Assembly: GCA_905160935.1 (NCBI GenBank)
Contig: CAJHZI010000311.1
Location: 87,501 to 151,500 of the forward strand
DNA: 64,000 bases
Reading direction: 5' to 3'
Source: Enchytraeus crypticus
Taxonomy: Eukaryota > Annelida > Clitellata > Enchytraeida > Enchytraeidae
Shown: positions 37,901 to 50,331 of the stretch, one piece after another
How the letters are laid out: the number at the start of each line of letters is the position of its first letter
Numbering within the stretch: position 1 is the stretch's first letter
The notes under the pieces: model-generated
The model's database searches: none
What the model was told of the DNA's origin: nothing
What the model saw: only the letters and a program-made list of their open reading frames with translations
Position numbers and translations under genes: made by a program

Positions 37901-38867
37901 GCATCCTGTATTATCGAGCTTTCAAGGTTTTTAATGTAACGTAAACAAACGATTAGGTTTAACTGAATGGTGGATAGTATGAAAGCTTTTCTAATAAATG
38001 TGGTAGGCTTATCGTGTTTCATCGACTGGTGAAGATACTCAAGTGTTTAGAAGTTTTGAGTAAGGGAGATGATTTTGAAGCAGTTTGTGGTCAGTGGATA
38101 TAGGCCGCGCAGTGTAATAGACTGGGGGAACGAGAAAATTTCTGGGGGCACGACTAATTTTAATTTTGTAAAAAGCTAATGTTAACGTCAGTTTCCTCAC
38201 TCGAAAGCGATGTCAGTGACGGGCGAACCCAGGATTTGAACTCCGCACATACTGATCCGCGGTCGAATAGCTTACCGACATGGCCACTGGCTCCAGTAAT
38301 ATCATTTGTAGTATCATTTGTAACGTGTGGTTATTTTAGACGGTGTTCGGGCCTCGAGGAATTAGCGTGAAATGTATTTGTCCATCGTTCGTTGACACCG
38401 GCTTCGCAAAGACACATCTATTTGTTACACCAACTCCGGAGAGTAAAGAGTTCGCTGCATTTCGTCAATCATCTGCGATTATGGAGTAAGCAACTTAATA
38501 TTCTCTCCACTCTCTAACCTTGCCTTTTCTTCCAAATCACTTAATGATATTAGTTTACTGAAGGTAATTCTATTATCTGTTCCCGGTGTTGTGCCCTGAT
38601 TGTTTGAAGAATTGACCAACCGATGACTGCACGTGTCGTAAAAGTCGACTAAAACACTAAGATCCAAACTAAACGAAAGGGCATTCGGATGGTGAGCGCC
38701 TAGGCTCCACAAATTGCTACAAAAATTTAAATGAATGGAAAAGTCTCAAGTAGGGGACTGACTGATGATGTGGTATAGGACAGAGAGGATTTGAGACAGA
38801 CTATTTGTATCTCGTCCCTGGTTAAACTGGGATTCAAGGGAGGATGATGATGATGATGATGAATGCA

Positions 38868-38920
<53 letters not shown>

Positions 38921-38998
38921 TGTTTTTTAGGCAATCCTATATTTGTAATATATTATCCATTGGTGTGTTACAATACGCAATGTATACAGCTAATTTTA

Positions 38999-39054
<56 letters not shown>

Positions 39055-39132
39055 TGTTTTTTAGGCAATCCTATATTTGTAATATATTATCCATTGGTGT
39101 GTTACAATACGCAATGTATACAGCTAATTTTA

Positions 39133-39188
<56 letters not shown>

Positions 39189-39266
39189 TGTTTTTTAGGC
39201 AATCCTATATTTGTAATATATTATCCATTGGTGTGTTACAATACGCAATGTATACAGCTAATTTTA

Positions 39267-39322
<56 letters not shown>

Positions 39323-39472
39323 TGCTGTTACATTGCGTATTGGGGATAATATATTACAAATGTAGGATTGCCAAAAAGCACCGAAATGGCTTAAAAAGAG
39401 CTCATCCCTGCGCTTATATCGGTGTATAATTGGTGGTTACAATACGCATGTATGCTAATTTAAGATAGCATA

Positions 39473-39524
<52 letters not shown>

Positions 39525-40191
39525 TAAAATTAGCTGTATACATTGCGTATTGTAACACACCATGGATAATATATTACAAATGTAGGATTGCCTAAAAAGC
39601 ACCGAAATGGCTTAAAAAAGAGCTCATCCCTGCGCTTATATCGGTGTAAATAGCAGTTTAAAAGAGAGAATTACTTTTGTAATTACTTATTAGTAATTCT
39701 TATGTAGAAGACCCGGAAAGAGGTGGAGTATGAAGATAAGTGATCATGAATGTTTCGATGGAAAGAATCCCTAGGGCTGAGCCGTTATCATATCTGCAGT
39801 TGTCCGACTGGGACCAGTGTTGGATCAAATACAGAGCTCGTCTTCTCACCGATATTCTTTTAAACAGAAAATAGACGTTAAATCTCTATTAGGTTGTAGT
39901 TTTAATGGTGAAAGTAACAGGGTATAAAAATAACTTCAAAATGTAAATTAATGTCTTACGAAGAATAGACAAAACCGACATACATGTAGGCCCCTATAGG
40001 GCAAATTGGATTTGAAATGAATATGAGTTTTTTTCACAGTGTGTTGTGTTGTTTTCAGGATAAAGGAAATCGTCGCGGCTTTTAAAGATCTCCTCAGTGC
40101 AGCAGACACGAATGGAGCCGTGATCAAGGTGGAGTCAACTGGAGTGGAGTATGTCTACACCGGCAAAGAGCCATCCTATGTTTGCAAGTAA
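33316..40191 (+). CDS. HPGD: 15-hydroxyprostaglandin dehydrogenase-like SDR, 259 aa, 7 exons
   Basis: Classical short-chain dehydrogenase that, in the named family, oxidises the 15-hydroxyl of prostaglandins with NAD+. Exons: 33316-33405, 34254-34377, 35441-35553, 36089-36185, 37550-37626, 38340-38485, 40059-40191. Phases close exactly. Exon 1 has the cofactor glycine motif TGGAHGMGLG. Exon 2 has LDIHEVEG with the Asp that favours NAD. Exon 3 has LLVNNAGVA. Exon 4 has GGQIINIASVAG with the catalytic Ser. Exon 5 has YDPVYAASKHG, the YxxxK motif. Exon 6 has CICPSFVDTGF. Length is close to vertebrate HPGD (266 aa). The junction GLMKVS at exon 5 matches the family and fixes the acceptor at 37549/37550. 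Exon 5 lies between two minisatellites. The substrate could differ from prostaglandin, so the symbol is by best resemblance. Confidence 0.88.
33447..33575 (+). mobile_element. (TTA)n-tail LINE fragment in HPGD intron 1
   Basis: Same 3' UTR, beginning 42 bp after the exon 1 donor and running directly into an element E fragment. Confidence 0.65.
33841..34163 (+). mobile_element. Element D, longest copy, (GAT)n tail, HPGD intron 1
   Basis: Begins near GTTGTGTCCGGGTTGTTTG and ends TAAAGTGGGATTCAA plus (GAT)n. Noncoding dispersed family with a microsatellite tail, so probably a SINE or LINE 3' end. No internal promoter recognised. Confidence 0.6.
34755..34985 (+). mobile_element. (GA)n-tail LINE fragment, HPGD intron 2
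   Basis: Diverged copy with a longer GA tail (34937-34985). Confidence 0.65.
35281..35440. repeat. Degenerate CTGA/GCCTGAT array up to the HPGD exon 3 acceptor
   Basis: Tetranucleotide-based repeats (TGCCTGACTGACTGTCTGAT and variants) run without interruption into CTGTCTTTAG, the acceptor of exon 3. Confidence 0.65.
35746..35824 (-). mobile_element. SINE-A head fragment in HPGD intron 3
   Basis: B-box and A-box part only, joined to an element D copy on its left. Confidence 0.6.
36281..36538. mobile_element. Two SINE-A copies head to head in HPGD intron 4
   Basis: A diverged minus-strand copy (36281-36390) abuts a well-kept plus-strand copy (36391-36538). They could pair as an inverted repeat in the HPGD pre-mRNA. 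Confidence 0.65.
36617..36865 (+). mobile_element. SINE-B copy, HPGD intron 4
   Basis: Complete copy from ATGTCTCAATAGCGCAATGG to a (TTA)n tail. Confidence 0.7.
37191..37560. repeat. 66-bp minisatellite carrying the HPGD exon 5 acceptor
   Basis: Units start at 37191, 37257, 37323, 37389, 37455 and 37521. The first five are virtually identical. The sixth is diverged and contains the true acceptor (TTTGTGAAG then GTCTAATG) and the first codons of exon 5. Confidence 0.92.
37633..37804. repeat. 49-55-bp minisatellite just after HPGD exon 5
   Basis: Three units with GTAGAGTCAGATAGATAATC, starting 7 bp after the exon 5 end. Confidence 0.85.
38173..38297 (-). mobile_element. SINE-A close to the HPGD exon 6 acceptor
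   Basis: Near full-length reverse copy ending about 42 bp before exon 6. Confidence 0.7.
38579..38861 (+). mobile_element. Element D copy, HPGD intron 6
   Basis: Near full length, tail GGAGGATGATGATGATG. It runs into the AT-rich composite repeat. Confidence 0.6.
38866..39660. repeat. AT-rich composite of direct and inverted copies, HPGD intron 6
   Basis: Three identical 134-bp direct units, each (AT)n plus a unique core with GGCAATCCTATATTTG, marked at 38931, 39065 and 39199. Two inverted copies of the core follow (from about 39322 and about 39520), extended by GCACCGAAATGGCTT. Confidence 0.88.
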
Positions 40192-42306
40192 CTTCCACTG
40201 GAATCTTGAACTCATCTTATGAATACATGAAACTTCTATACAGCACACCTATAAAAAAGTAGCACTTAGATTATATTTTTAGGTAAATTGTACCCGTCAT
40301 AGGGCTACATTATATACTTCAAAAATGAAGCAATCTTTCCTTATTTTTGGACTGGATCACTGCCATTCTCTGGATATTGAATTGTTACATCTTATTATTA
40401 TTATTATTAGATTGTTCAACACTGTCATCAGGCCACTATTTTTATATTAGGCTACTATTTTTTGTTCGCCGACTTGGCTTCGATTCTATAGCGCTCGATG
40501 TTGAAATATTGACGATTCGTGCACTAAACGTGAATGTAAGAATATCTCAATAGCATAGTGGTTAGAGGCGTAGATAGCGTCTTGAAGTTTTAACGACCGA
40601 CCCTTAGGTAAATTGAACTCTGGTGGGTTCGAATCCCGGCCTTGCTGATCTGAGAGCAAAATCCTGGACATTCACTTGACTGGTTTCACGGAAAATAGAA
40701 TAAACTGTCTAACGGATTTGACATGTGTTACTGAAAGTGATATGTATGAACGTAGTTCATAGTTTCAGTATAGGCCCAATGTGTTATTATTATATATTGT
40801 TGTTATTAACTCTGATCCGCTTTTAATCTGTGTAGGCATATGCTCAAATTTTAATATTATAGGAACTGATACATGTATATACACTATACTTATTCATCAC
40901 TAGTAGGGCTATTGCTTCTTGTGGTGGTCAGCTAGATAGGGCGCTTTACGCCCTCTCTGATGGCCGCAAAATAAAAAGTCTCTTTAGATTTTTATTTTAA
41001 TTATTGATGTCATTTAAATGATTAATGTAGGCCTATTTATATTCGTTGATATGACTTAAATGTATGTATAATGTGATTACTTTCTTCTCTATACAGGATA
41101 GGTTAATTAAATGGTACTAATAAACATATATCTCTTTTCCTTTTTCATATTGGCGTTGTGTAATACTAATAAAACGGATATGCACCAAAATTAAAAGGAG
41201 ATCTCCATATAGGCCAAGACATTAATTTGTATAGAGACTGTGATGACGTAAAATTTTATGCGTCTGCTTCAATTGGTAGGCCTATACAAGAATATTCTGC
41301 CAGTTGTCATTTATTATTTCAGTTAGGCCTATTTGCTACTAGAGTTATTCATGAACTATGCATCTTCTAGTGCACTGTCTAACGGCAGGTTCATGACATA
41401 TAAGTTTTCCAACTAATTCTATCCTCAGCTTGAGGATAGAATTCGTTGGAAAATTTATATGTCGACCTCAGCCATTTAGATATTAGCTATTATAGATATT
41501 TATGAACTATGCATCTTCTATTGCACAGCTGTCATTGTGAACCCAAGAGATAGGCTATATAGTTCTTCGAGTAAAATTCAATCTCAAACCATGGAACATA
41601 TCGCTGAATTGTGGATAATTATTACTAACTTGTCTGCCGGGCTATACGTTAAGCTGTCATACAAGTGAATTTAACAGCTCCCTGGATTAATAGCGTAGCG
41701 GAATGAGAGCTACGTCTATGCTAAATATAATCGGGATATATTTGTCGCTCTATAGTACAGAAAACGGATAACGGACTTAAACTGACTGACAGTTTAGATA
41801 CGTGATTTAAAATTTGAAGTTATTTTCCCGGATGGAAAAGTTATAAATTATATATTATGTTGTTTGATGAACGACTTTTAATTTAAATTTCAATACAATT
41901 AGTGAATGTATTTTATATACCTACAGTAATTGTATGTTTTCTGAATTTTAAAATATAGTTTTATATTTATTACATCTTATTTAAAATGTGTACCTGATGA
42001 CGTTATAAAGTTCTAAATGGCTATGTTGCTGATGTCATACTTGTAGACTGGGTTATAAGTCTTCACCTGTATGGGATAGATATTGTGAGATTGTATTGGA
42101 GATCAAATCCGAATCTAAAATTATTTTCTGATTACCAACTATTTTTGGAATGAGAGCTGAGGCTAACGTTAATGGGTGATTAAAATCTAAACAAACAACA
42201 AGTAAACATAGCGTTCACGTGTTTAAATTAATCTTTGTTATTAAATTAACTTAGTTTTATTATAAAATTGTTATTTAGTAGGACTTAAGTAGTTAAATTT
42301 ATCAAA
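40192..42306. other. Intergenic region HPGD / NGDN
   Basis: One SINE-B, then unique AT-rich DNA. An inverted repeat of about 25 bp occurs around 41400-41460 (TATAAGTTTTCCAAC pairing with GTTGGAAAATTTATA). No gene seen. Confidence 0.55.
40541..40800 (+). mobile_element. SINE-B copy 3' of HPGD
   Basis: Complete copy beginning AATATCTCAATAGCATAGTG. It contains an AATAAA (40699-40704) that could serve HPGD polyadenylation. Confidence 0.7.
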
Positions 42307-45300
42307 ATGAAAGAGCTGGATAAGGTAAGCATCATTTTTATATGTATTATAAATGTAAAATATTTTGTGTCTAAATTGTCGTACTTGTTTAGCTAACTGC
42401 AATAATATTTGGATACGTTAAAATATAACAATGTAATATAATTTTCTCCCAATTCAAGAAGTAAGTTAGGTGATATCGTCCATGCTACATTAAGAACCCA
42501 TTCAGAAATTTGTACCATGTTACTGTAGTAGATAAATATTCCGTTGCATCGACCCTACTCTATATTTAAAGAGTTTCTTTTAAATGTTGTCGGGCTCTGC
42601 TTGAATGATAAAATTGTGGTTATATATCAGGTAAGATTGAGACAATTGAAAGTAATTTAGAAATGTAAAAGCACGTAATCTGATTATAGTCTAATGCCAT
42701 TAAAGTTCTATCATACCCCATATTTGTTTCGTAAACGAAAACTGTAGGAAAGTTTGCACAATTGAAATTTAGTCCATTAGCGAATTGCTTTGGTCAGTTT
42801 TATTAGGTGTACGATAGTGAGTACATTTTTGCAGTTAATAATATCGTCAATCATTTAATTTTGCTTTAAATTCAACAACATGATGACATCGTCGCAGTTT
42901 TCTATGTTTTAGCATTGCCACTGGGAGTGAAGATCTGATTGTAAGAATCATCTTTTTTCTATTTAAAGTTCTTGAATGTTTTTGACTTGTTATTTCAATT
43001 TCTAGATTGATGCAGAAGAAAAGGACCGGGCTCTGACGTTAATAGGGCAGTTAAAAGGTTCCTTGGAGGAAGTCAGAACTCTAGTAAAACAGGTTCAGAA
43101 GAAACGCAGAGCTGGTGAACTAAACATGTCTAAGGTTAGGGTCCTTGTAGAATGCTTATCTGCTTATAAATATTTCTGAAAACAAATTGTAATATTATAA
43201 ATAAAATATTTCATTTCTTATTTCCACCTTACTTATGTCAATTATGGCAAACGATTTTCTCTGAGTATATTTGAATAATTTATTTTTGATAATTTACCTC
43301 TGTTTTTAATAATACGCCTCTGTTTTCGGAGGTTTACATTGTGGCGTAACTATCCACAGATTTGGGCATTTTGTTTACGTAACAAGCTGATGAGCCACTC
43401 AGCCTGAAGGTTAGCGCTGTCATTGGCTTCTATAATTTTTGAGAGCGCTATCATTTTTGGCAGGTGGCCTTGAAGTTAATCACCACGCAATTTTACTAGT
43501 GAGTACCGATATTTCTGATTTGTAGTTTAAGTCATATCATATGTGCAAATGATCGGCGGATCTAGTCGAGTCTAGTAAATATAAGCATTAGTTTAGAAAT
43601 TATTCCAAATGTACTCATAATTTCCAGTAACGTTAGTGGTTCTAATAGCTTTAAGTAATTTTCCGCTGATTAATTGATGTTCTAAAACAATTTCAGGTTT
43701 TGTCTCTTAGAAGTTGTAATTTAGATAAAATGATTTTTTGTTTCAGGGTGTTAGTTTTCTAGATGTTAAGAATCAGCAGCTGCTTAGTTACCTGATAAAC
43801 CTGACTCACCTTATGCTGCAGAAGTGTCAGGGTCACAGCATTAAAGACTCACCAGATGTTGACAGGCTTGTGGAAATCAGAACTGTACGTAATATAATAT
43901 AAGAATCATCACCATCATCTTCTCTTCTCTTGAATCCCAGTTTAACGAGGGTCGGGATACAAATAGACTGTCTCAAATCCTCTCTGTCCTACACCACACC
44001 ACCAACCAATCCCCTATTTGAGACCTTTCCATTCGTTAAAATTTTTGTAGCAATTTCTGGAGTCTAGGTGCTCACCAGACAAATCCCCTTGCTGATGTTG
44101 GTGTGGATCTAAGTGCTTTAGTCGCCTTCTACGACACGTGCAGTCACCAGTTGGTCAATTCTTCAAGCAACCCGGACACAACACGGGGAAAATTTAAAAT
44201 ATAATTATAATAATGTAATATATAGTATAATAGTAATGAATAATAATAATAGTGATAATTCAATAATATAATATAATTTTTTAGTTATATTTTAGTATTG
44301 CTCATGTCCTATTAGCTGAAAGGTGAGAGCATCTACTTTGCTGATTGGTTGAATCATTGTGATGCATATTGTGTCAATTGTATTTCGTGATCTATTTACA
44401 TATATGACCGTACCGGTATATTTCCACCGAATATCTACCTTAATTACTTATTTTAGAACCAGCTATCTGCAGATTCTAAAGTAAATAATTAATCATCATC
44501 AAGTGTAAGGGCTGAAATACACCAGATATATTGTAATATCTTCATCATCTTCCCTTGAATCCCAGTTTAACTAGGATCAGGATACGAATAGACTAATATT
44601 AGTGGATTAATATAATTAATAGATTAATATTATATTCAAATTGTCTCAAATCGTCTCTGTCACACATCATATTCCCTATGCTAGTTAATCCCCTATTTGA
44701 GACTTTTCTATTTCTAAAGCCAATAATTATAAAATAATAATTTGTAAATAATAAAAGATCATTTCTGACTCGATTTAGCACAATCTTACCAAATTTCACA
44801 AAACTAGACAAGTACAATGCTAGCTCTCTTCCGTCCTTTAAAAAGGGCCTATGTCAATCTGATATACGTAAATCTTTTAAATATTGCTTTTAATGGTTTT
44901 TAATTTCCATTTGCTTGCATACTGCTTTTGTGTATTTATATTGCTTGTATACTGATTTTAGCGTATTTATTTTAGCTCTATGTTTTTGATTACCTTCACA
45001 ATTGTATGTAGGATACTTTAATCCTATTAATTTATCTTTTTATATTTTCTACTTTTAATGAACTAAATCCGGAACATGTAAGCGCTTCTATAGCTTGTTT
45101 CCTACGTTCACACAAACGTTTCCATTTTCACTTTTCTATTTGCTTTGTCTGTGTTTTTAAAATGTTTGATGTGATAAAAAAATAAAAAAATAAATATAAA
45201 CTGATTAAACTATTTTTGATGATCAGTCCTGTCTTTCTGATCTAACTTTTTTTGTATTATCACTATAGTCGCATTGAAGTGCAGAGATTTGTAATTCAAG

Positions 45301-48300
45301 ATTAATTAAATTTGTTTTTATGAAATTATCCAGGAGTGATATTATAAATTAAGATTACAAGCAAATTTAAGTAATTTAAATTTCATAATATCTTTATGGG
45401 ATTTTCATTTTTTTAACACACCCTGTGTATTACTAGTACTACAGTTTTCAAAATGAGTTTTATTAGTATTAGAACTGTACTATTTGATTGATTCTACTTC
45501 TATGTACTTTCTTCAATTGGATTATGCTGCTGGCCGATTTATTGTGCTGATTTTTTAAATTTATTCAGGTAATAGAGAAAATGAGACCAACTGAGCAGAA
45601 ACTGAAGTATCAGATTGATAAGTTGATCAGAATGGGATCAGGGTTAATAGGTAAGTGCTGAAATACACCAGATAAATTGTAATATTAATGATTGTGCATT
45701 TGTTGAAAATTATTACTATTATTTATTGCAATTAATATTTTATAAAGAGGTTCATTCTGGAATTTTTTTTATTTAGACAGGCAAAGTCACATATCAGGCT
45801 TCTGTAGTATCTAAAAGTGGAACAACTAGTTGGTGTGGGAGGCATAATGTAATGCAGTGATATCCTGAAGTTTTGTTATTCTGTAATAAATGCTTTTTTT
45901 AGTTGCTGTGGCTCTTTGATTTGAATTCATCCAATTTGGTAATTTTCTGTTAAATATATCTAAATTTACAAATTTTGTGGTATGAAAGAGTTTACGATAA
46001 TGAGAAAACAGATTAGCTTGGATTTTCTATAGTACTATATATATATTATTAATGTATTATAATGTTTTTCTCTATTGCAATCCTTACAGCAAGTGATGCA
46101 GATCCATTGAGATTGAAACCTAACCCTGGCAAGCTCATAAGCAAGGTACTTGTTTAACATTAATATTTATTTAGCGAGTCATTTGGACGTATTGTTAATC
46201 ATTTCTGCTGCGGCACAGTATCTTTTTGTCTTGAATCTCTTACTTCATACTAATCTAATATATACTCTCTTGTCTAATGGACTATTTTGTTTGAAATGCT
46301 GTGTATAAGTATTTTCATTTTTATCGCTGAATTGCATTGCTATGAAAAATCTTGAAACCAATAGATTGCAGTAGGTGTTAAATATGTTGATTAAATTAAT
46401 TAAATATGCTGTACATGATTCCAATTACAAAAATTGACTGTTTATATAATTTAATTTTTAAAATTGGTTAATGATTAGGCTTATTAGCTGTTAGGCGTAA
46501 AATAATTAACTATATACGTAAATATAGTAAATATAGTAGGACAGTTGATAAATGTATTAAGAAATAGGAAGAAGAGATGGATAGGACACATTCTAAGGGG
46601 GGGAGGTCTATTAAAAGAGGTCATAGAAGGTAGAATGCAAGGAAAAAGAGGCAGAGGTAGGCCGAGATTAGGTATGTTAGATGATTTAAAGACCCATTCA
46701 TATGTGGAAATGAAGAGGAAGGCGGAAGACAAAGAGTGGAGGCATTATGTACCATGGACCTGCCAGTAGGCAGTGCACTAAGAGAGAGAGATACGTAAAT
46801 ATATACGTGTATATTTAAGATTCAGAGGACAGATATAAATGGCTATGGATTGGCTATAATTGTGTCGTAAAATTTGCTATATTGTGCACTTTTAGTTGAG
46901 TTGGTACATATTTAAATAGGTTGCCTAGTTAAGTGAATTTCATGACTCGACAGGTCAATAGTTTAATCTTTAAGCAGCAAAATTAATGTTTTTTAATTGA
47001 AATCTAATATTTAAAGCTAAATATTTGTCATATGTGATAATTAATAATTGTAGTTGGATGAGGAAGACAGCGGTTCTGACAATGATTCTGAGAAGGAGGT
47101 GCAAGAAGATAAACAACAAATCTACAAACCGGCTAAACTGGTTCCGATGTTTTACGGTTGGATAAACTCGTCAGTTTTCTGATCAATGTTTCGAGTAATA
47201 TTTGCGATATGTCACTCCATTGAATGTCTGCTCTTATATCTATTTATCCTTTAACTTCGAGCAGTATAGTATTAAAATTTAGTTTCTACTTCTGATTATT
47301 TTAAACAATGCATCATTTTATTGATCTATATTAAATAATATACATGCTTATGCATTTTTCTAAAATTATATAAAAATTACTGCCGTTGATTTGGAATCAT
47401 GTGTGAGTGAAAAGTTATTCTCAGGCCGCTTTTTATGGTTTTCATGGTTGAATTATTATAATAGAATTAATAGAATCTCGTAATAACACGAAGTCTTGTA
47501 ATAACACCGAGTCTCGTAATAACCCTGAATCTCTTAATATCACTGAGTCTCTTAATAACACGGAGTTTCGTAATAACACTGAGTCTCGTAATAACACTAG
47601 TCTCGTAATAACACTGAGTCTTGTAATAACACTAGTCTTGTAATAACACTGAGTCTTGTAATAACACTTAGTCTCGTAATAACACTAGTCTCGTAATAAC
47701 ACTAGTCTCTTAATAACACTGAACACTCTAATTTGAAATTAACACTCTAATAACACTGTATTGATGCAGACGGAGACGAGACGACGAAGCAAAGGCAAGA
47801 GCGACAGATAGAGAAGAAGAAGAAGAGGCTGGCTAACAGCGCTGTGATGAGGGATCTCTATCAGCAGTATACAGATGGGCCTGAAGAGATTAGGGTACGG
47901 GGCTTTTATTTCTATCTATCAATTTACTCGATAGTTATCACTATTAAAAATAGCGGCCGGTGTGACAAATCTGATTATTGGTGTAAATTACTGATTACAA
48001 AATATTTTTGTATGAATTGAATGTCTTTATTTATTATAAAATATGACATATTATTCATAAAAAAATTAGTTTTATTAATTACACATTCGCCTAAATCTAT
48101 CGAGTATAGTTTAGTCCGAAATCAATTCAATATCTTTTAAGCCAATTAATGTTCAATCTATTTTTTGTTAACTATTGGATCTTTCTGAGGCAATAAATTT
48201 CTATAATGACAAACGCATATGCATATTGCCACCCAGTGGAAATGCTTTATTATTATTTATTTGAACTTTTATAGTTGAAATCATCCTACAGTTTTGACAT

Positions 48301-50294
48301 ATATTTTATTTACACACAGGATGCTGTTGGCGTGCATCGGGCTAAAGAAAACAAGAGAGAGCGCGAAAGAAGAGAGTAAGTGCAGAATTACTTGTCTTAA
48401 TCTAAATTGACTTAATAATTGGGTTACTTAAATTAAATTAATTAATGCAATTAATTAACTTCAATTAGTTAATGTTATATTAACTAATTAAATAAATGCA
48501 ATTCAATTAATTGATTTAATACAATTAATTACTTAATTGAATTCTACTAAATAATCGATTTGATTCAATTACTCAATTTAATGATCAAGTTATTGAAGAG
48601 TCGACATTTTGGAGTTTAGTTTTAATAACGTCTTGCAGTCGAGGCAGATTAATGTTTATAATTATCGACAGAAGTGATAAGATACCGACAACTGGAGACT
48701 TTCGCTGTAACCTGTTCATCCAACGCAATAAAGCAGCACTTGTGGACGGTAGTGCAAGAAATTAAATAATATTTCAAATCTCATAATCTATTGATGCTAA
48801 TTATCTTACTAATTCTGATAATAGTATTACGAATATTAATTGATATTGCACATTTGATATATTATTAGTCATTATTACTAATATTATTATTACTATTTCT
48901 TATCCAGATCCTAGTTAAACTGGGAAATACGAGATGATAATGATAAATATTATTATTACTTTATATATAACACATTTTGAGTAGAATTTCTGTACAGTGT
49001 GCATAATTTTGATTATAGTATATTTTGCTAGTTGTTGTTACTTATCCGCTTGTATTTCATTCTATTTTTAATTGACTGGTATTGTATTGTCTATTCGTAT
49101 CCCGACCCTGGTTAAACTGGGATTTAAGGGAAGATGATGATGATGATGATTTTATTTTCTTATTTAACAGATACGAAGAGAATTACTTTGTTAGAAAGTC
49201 ACTTACTAAGAAAGAACTGGTATGTTGCATTTTAACGTTGTTACTATAAAATATTAATGGTAACGATGCCTGTCTAATCTCTGCCAGTTTGCTGAACTTT
49301 GAACTAAAGTTATGTGCTCTCGTCATACCTTGAGCCATTTAATGGCCTTCTTGCCTTGAATCGCATAAAATGCAGCATGCGCTGAATGGCTTAATGCACA
49401 GTTTGCCTTCGGCTGCTTAAAGGACAGCATAATTTGAACTACTTAATGGGCCACTTACTCGCACTGTTTAAAGGGCAGCATGCCTCGAGCTGCTCGAAGG
49501 CAGCATGCCTCGAGCTGCTTGAAGGGCAGCACATCTCAAGGTGCTTAAAGGACATCATTCTTCGAGATGCTTAAAGACAAACTCGAAATTCCGAGAGGGC
49601 CATACACTCTCTGTGGACCAGGCAGAGAACTGCACACGAAAGATGAGTATTCTGCTTGAATCAGTTACCTGGGATTGTTCTGGAAGATAAACTCTAGTTT
49701 TGTCCGACCAGTGTGCCAGTATTTTACTGTAATACTTTCATTGTTATGCAGTGTTGCAATGTGATAGATTTTTAGTATAGCTAAGTGATTGATTATTTAT
49801 GTTATGTGACATGTTGTACTTTTTATTTTTTGTGACGTGGTATAAATTTTAATATTTAAAATTAATAAATTAATATGCCCTGCGCATTTGATTAGAATAT
49901 AGTATGTGATTTACCATATGTTATGTGATTTATCATATGGTATATGATTTACCACATGGTACGTTATTTACCCTATGGTAAATGATATGCTTTATGATAT
50001 GTTATGTATGATTAAGATGTGTGTTTATTCATTGATGTTGTGATTGAAATTAAACATATTCTTCCTTTTATATAACCATGCTGATACATTATGTGATGCG
50101 ATATGTTATGTGTCAAGCTGTATGACACATTTTGTTTATACATATGTGATAGCATAATTTTACCTTTTTTCTTTCTCTTCAGCATATTTTTAAAAATCAC
50201 CTGGTGAATCGATTTGTAGTTACATATGAAGCGGTGGCGTCTTTGAAATCATCCTTGTATGAGGAAACAGACGTTAAGCCTTTATTATTGTTAC

Positions 50295-50331
<37 letters not shown>

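Noticed and set aside
38746-39048. Tyr-Ile repeat open frames
   Set aside because: Products of (AT)n tracts.
46545-46769. Host gene encoding a basic 74-aa protein
   Set aside because: It is the C-terminal end of a retrotransposon ORF present in several other copies in the window.
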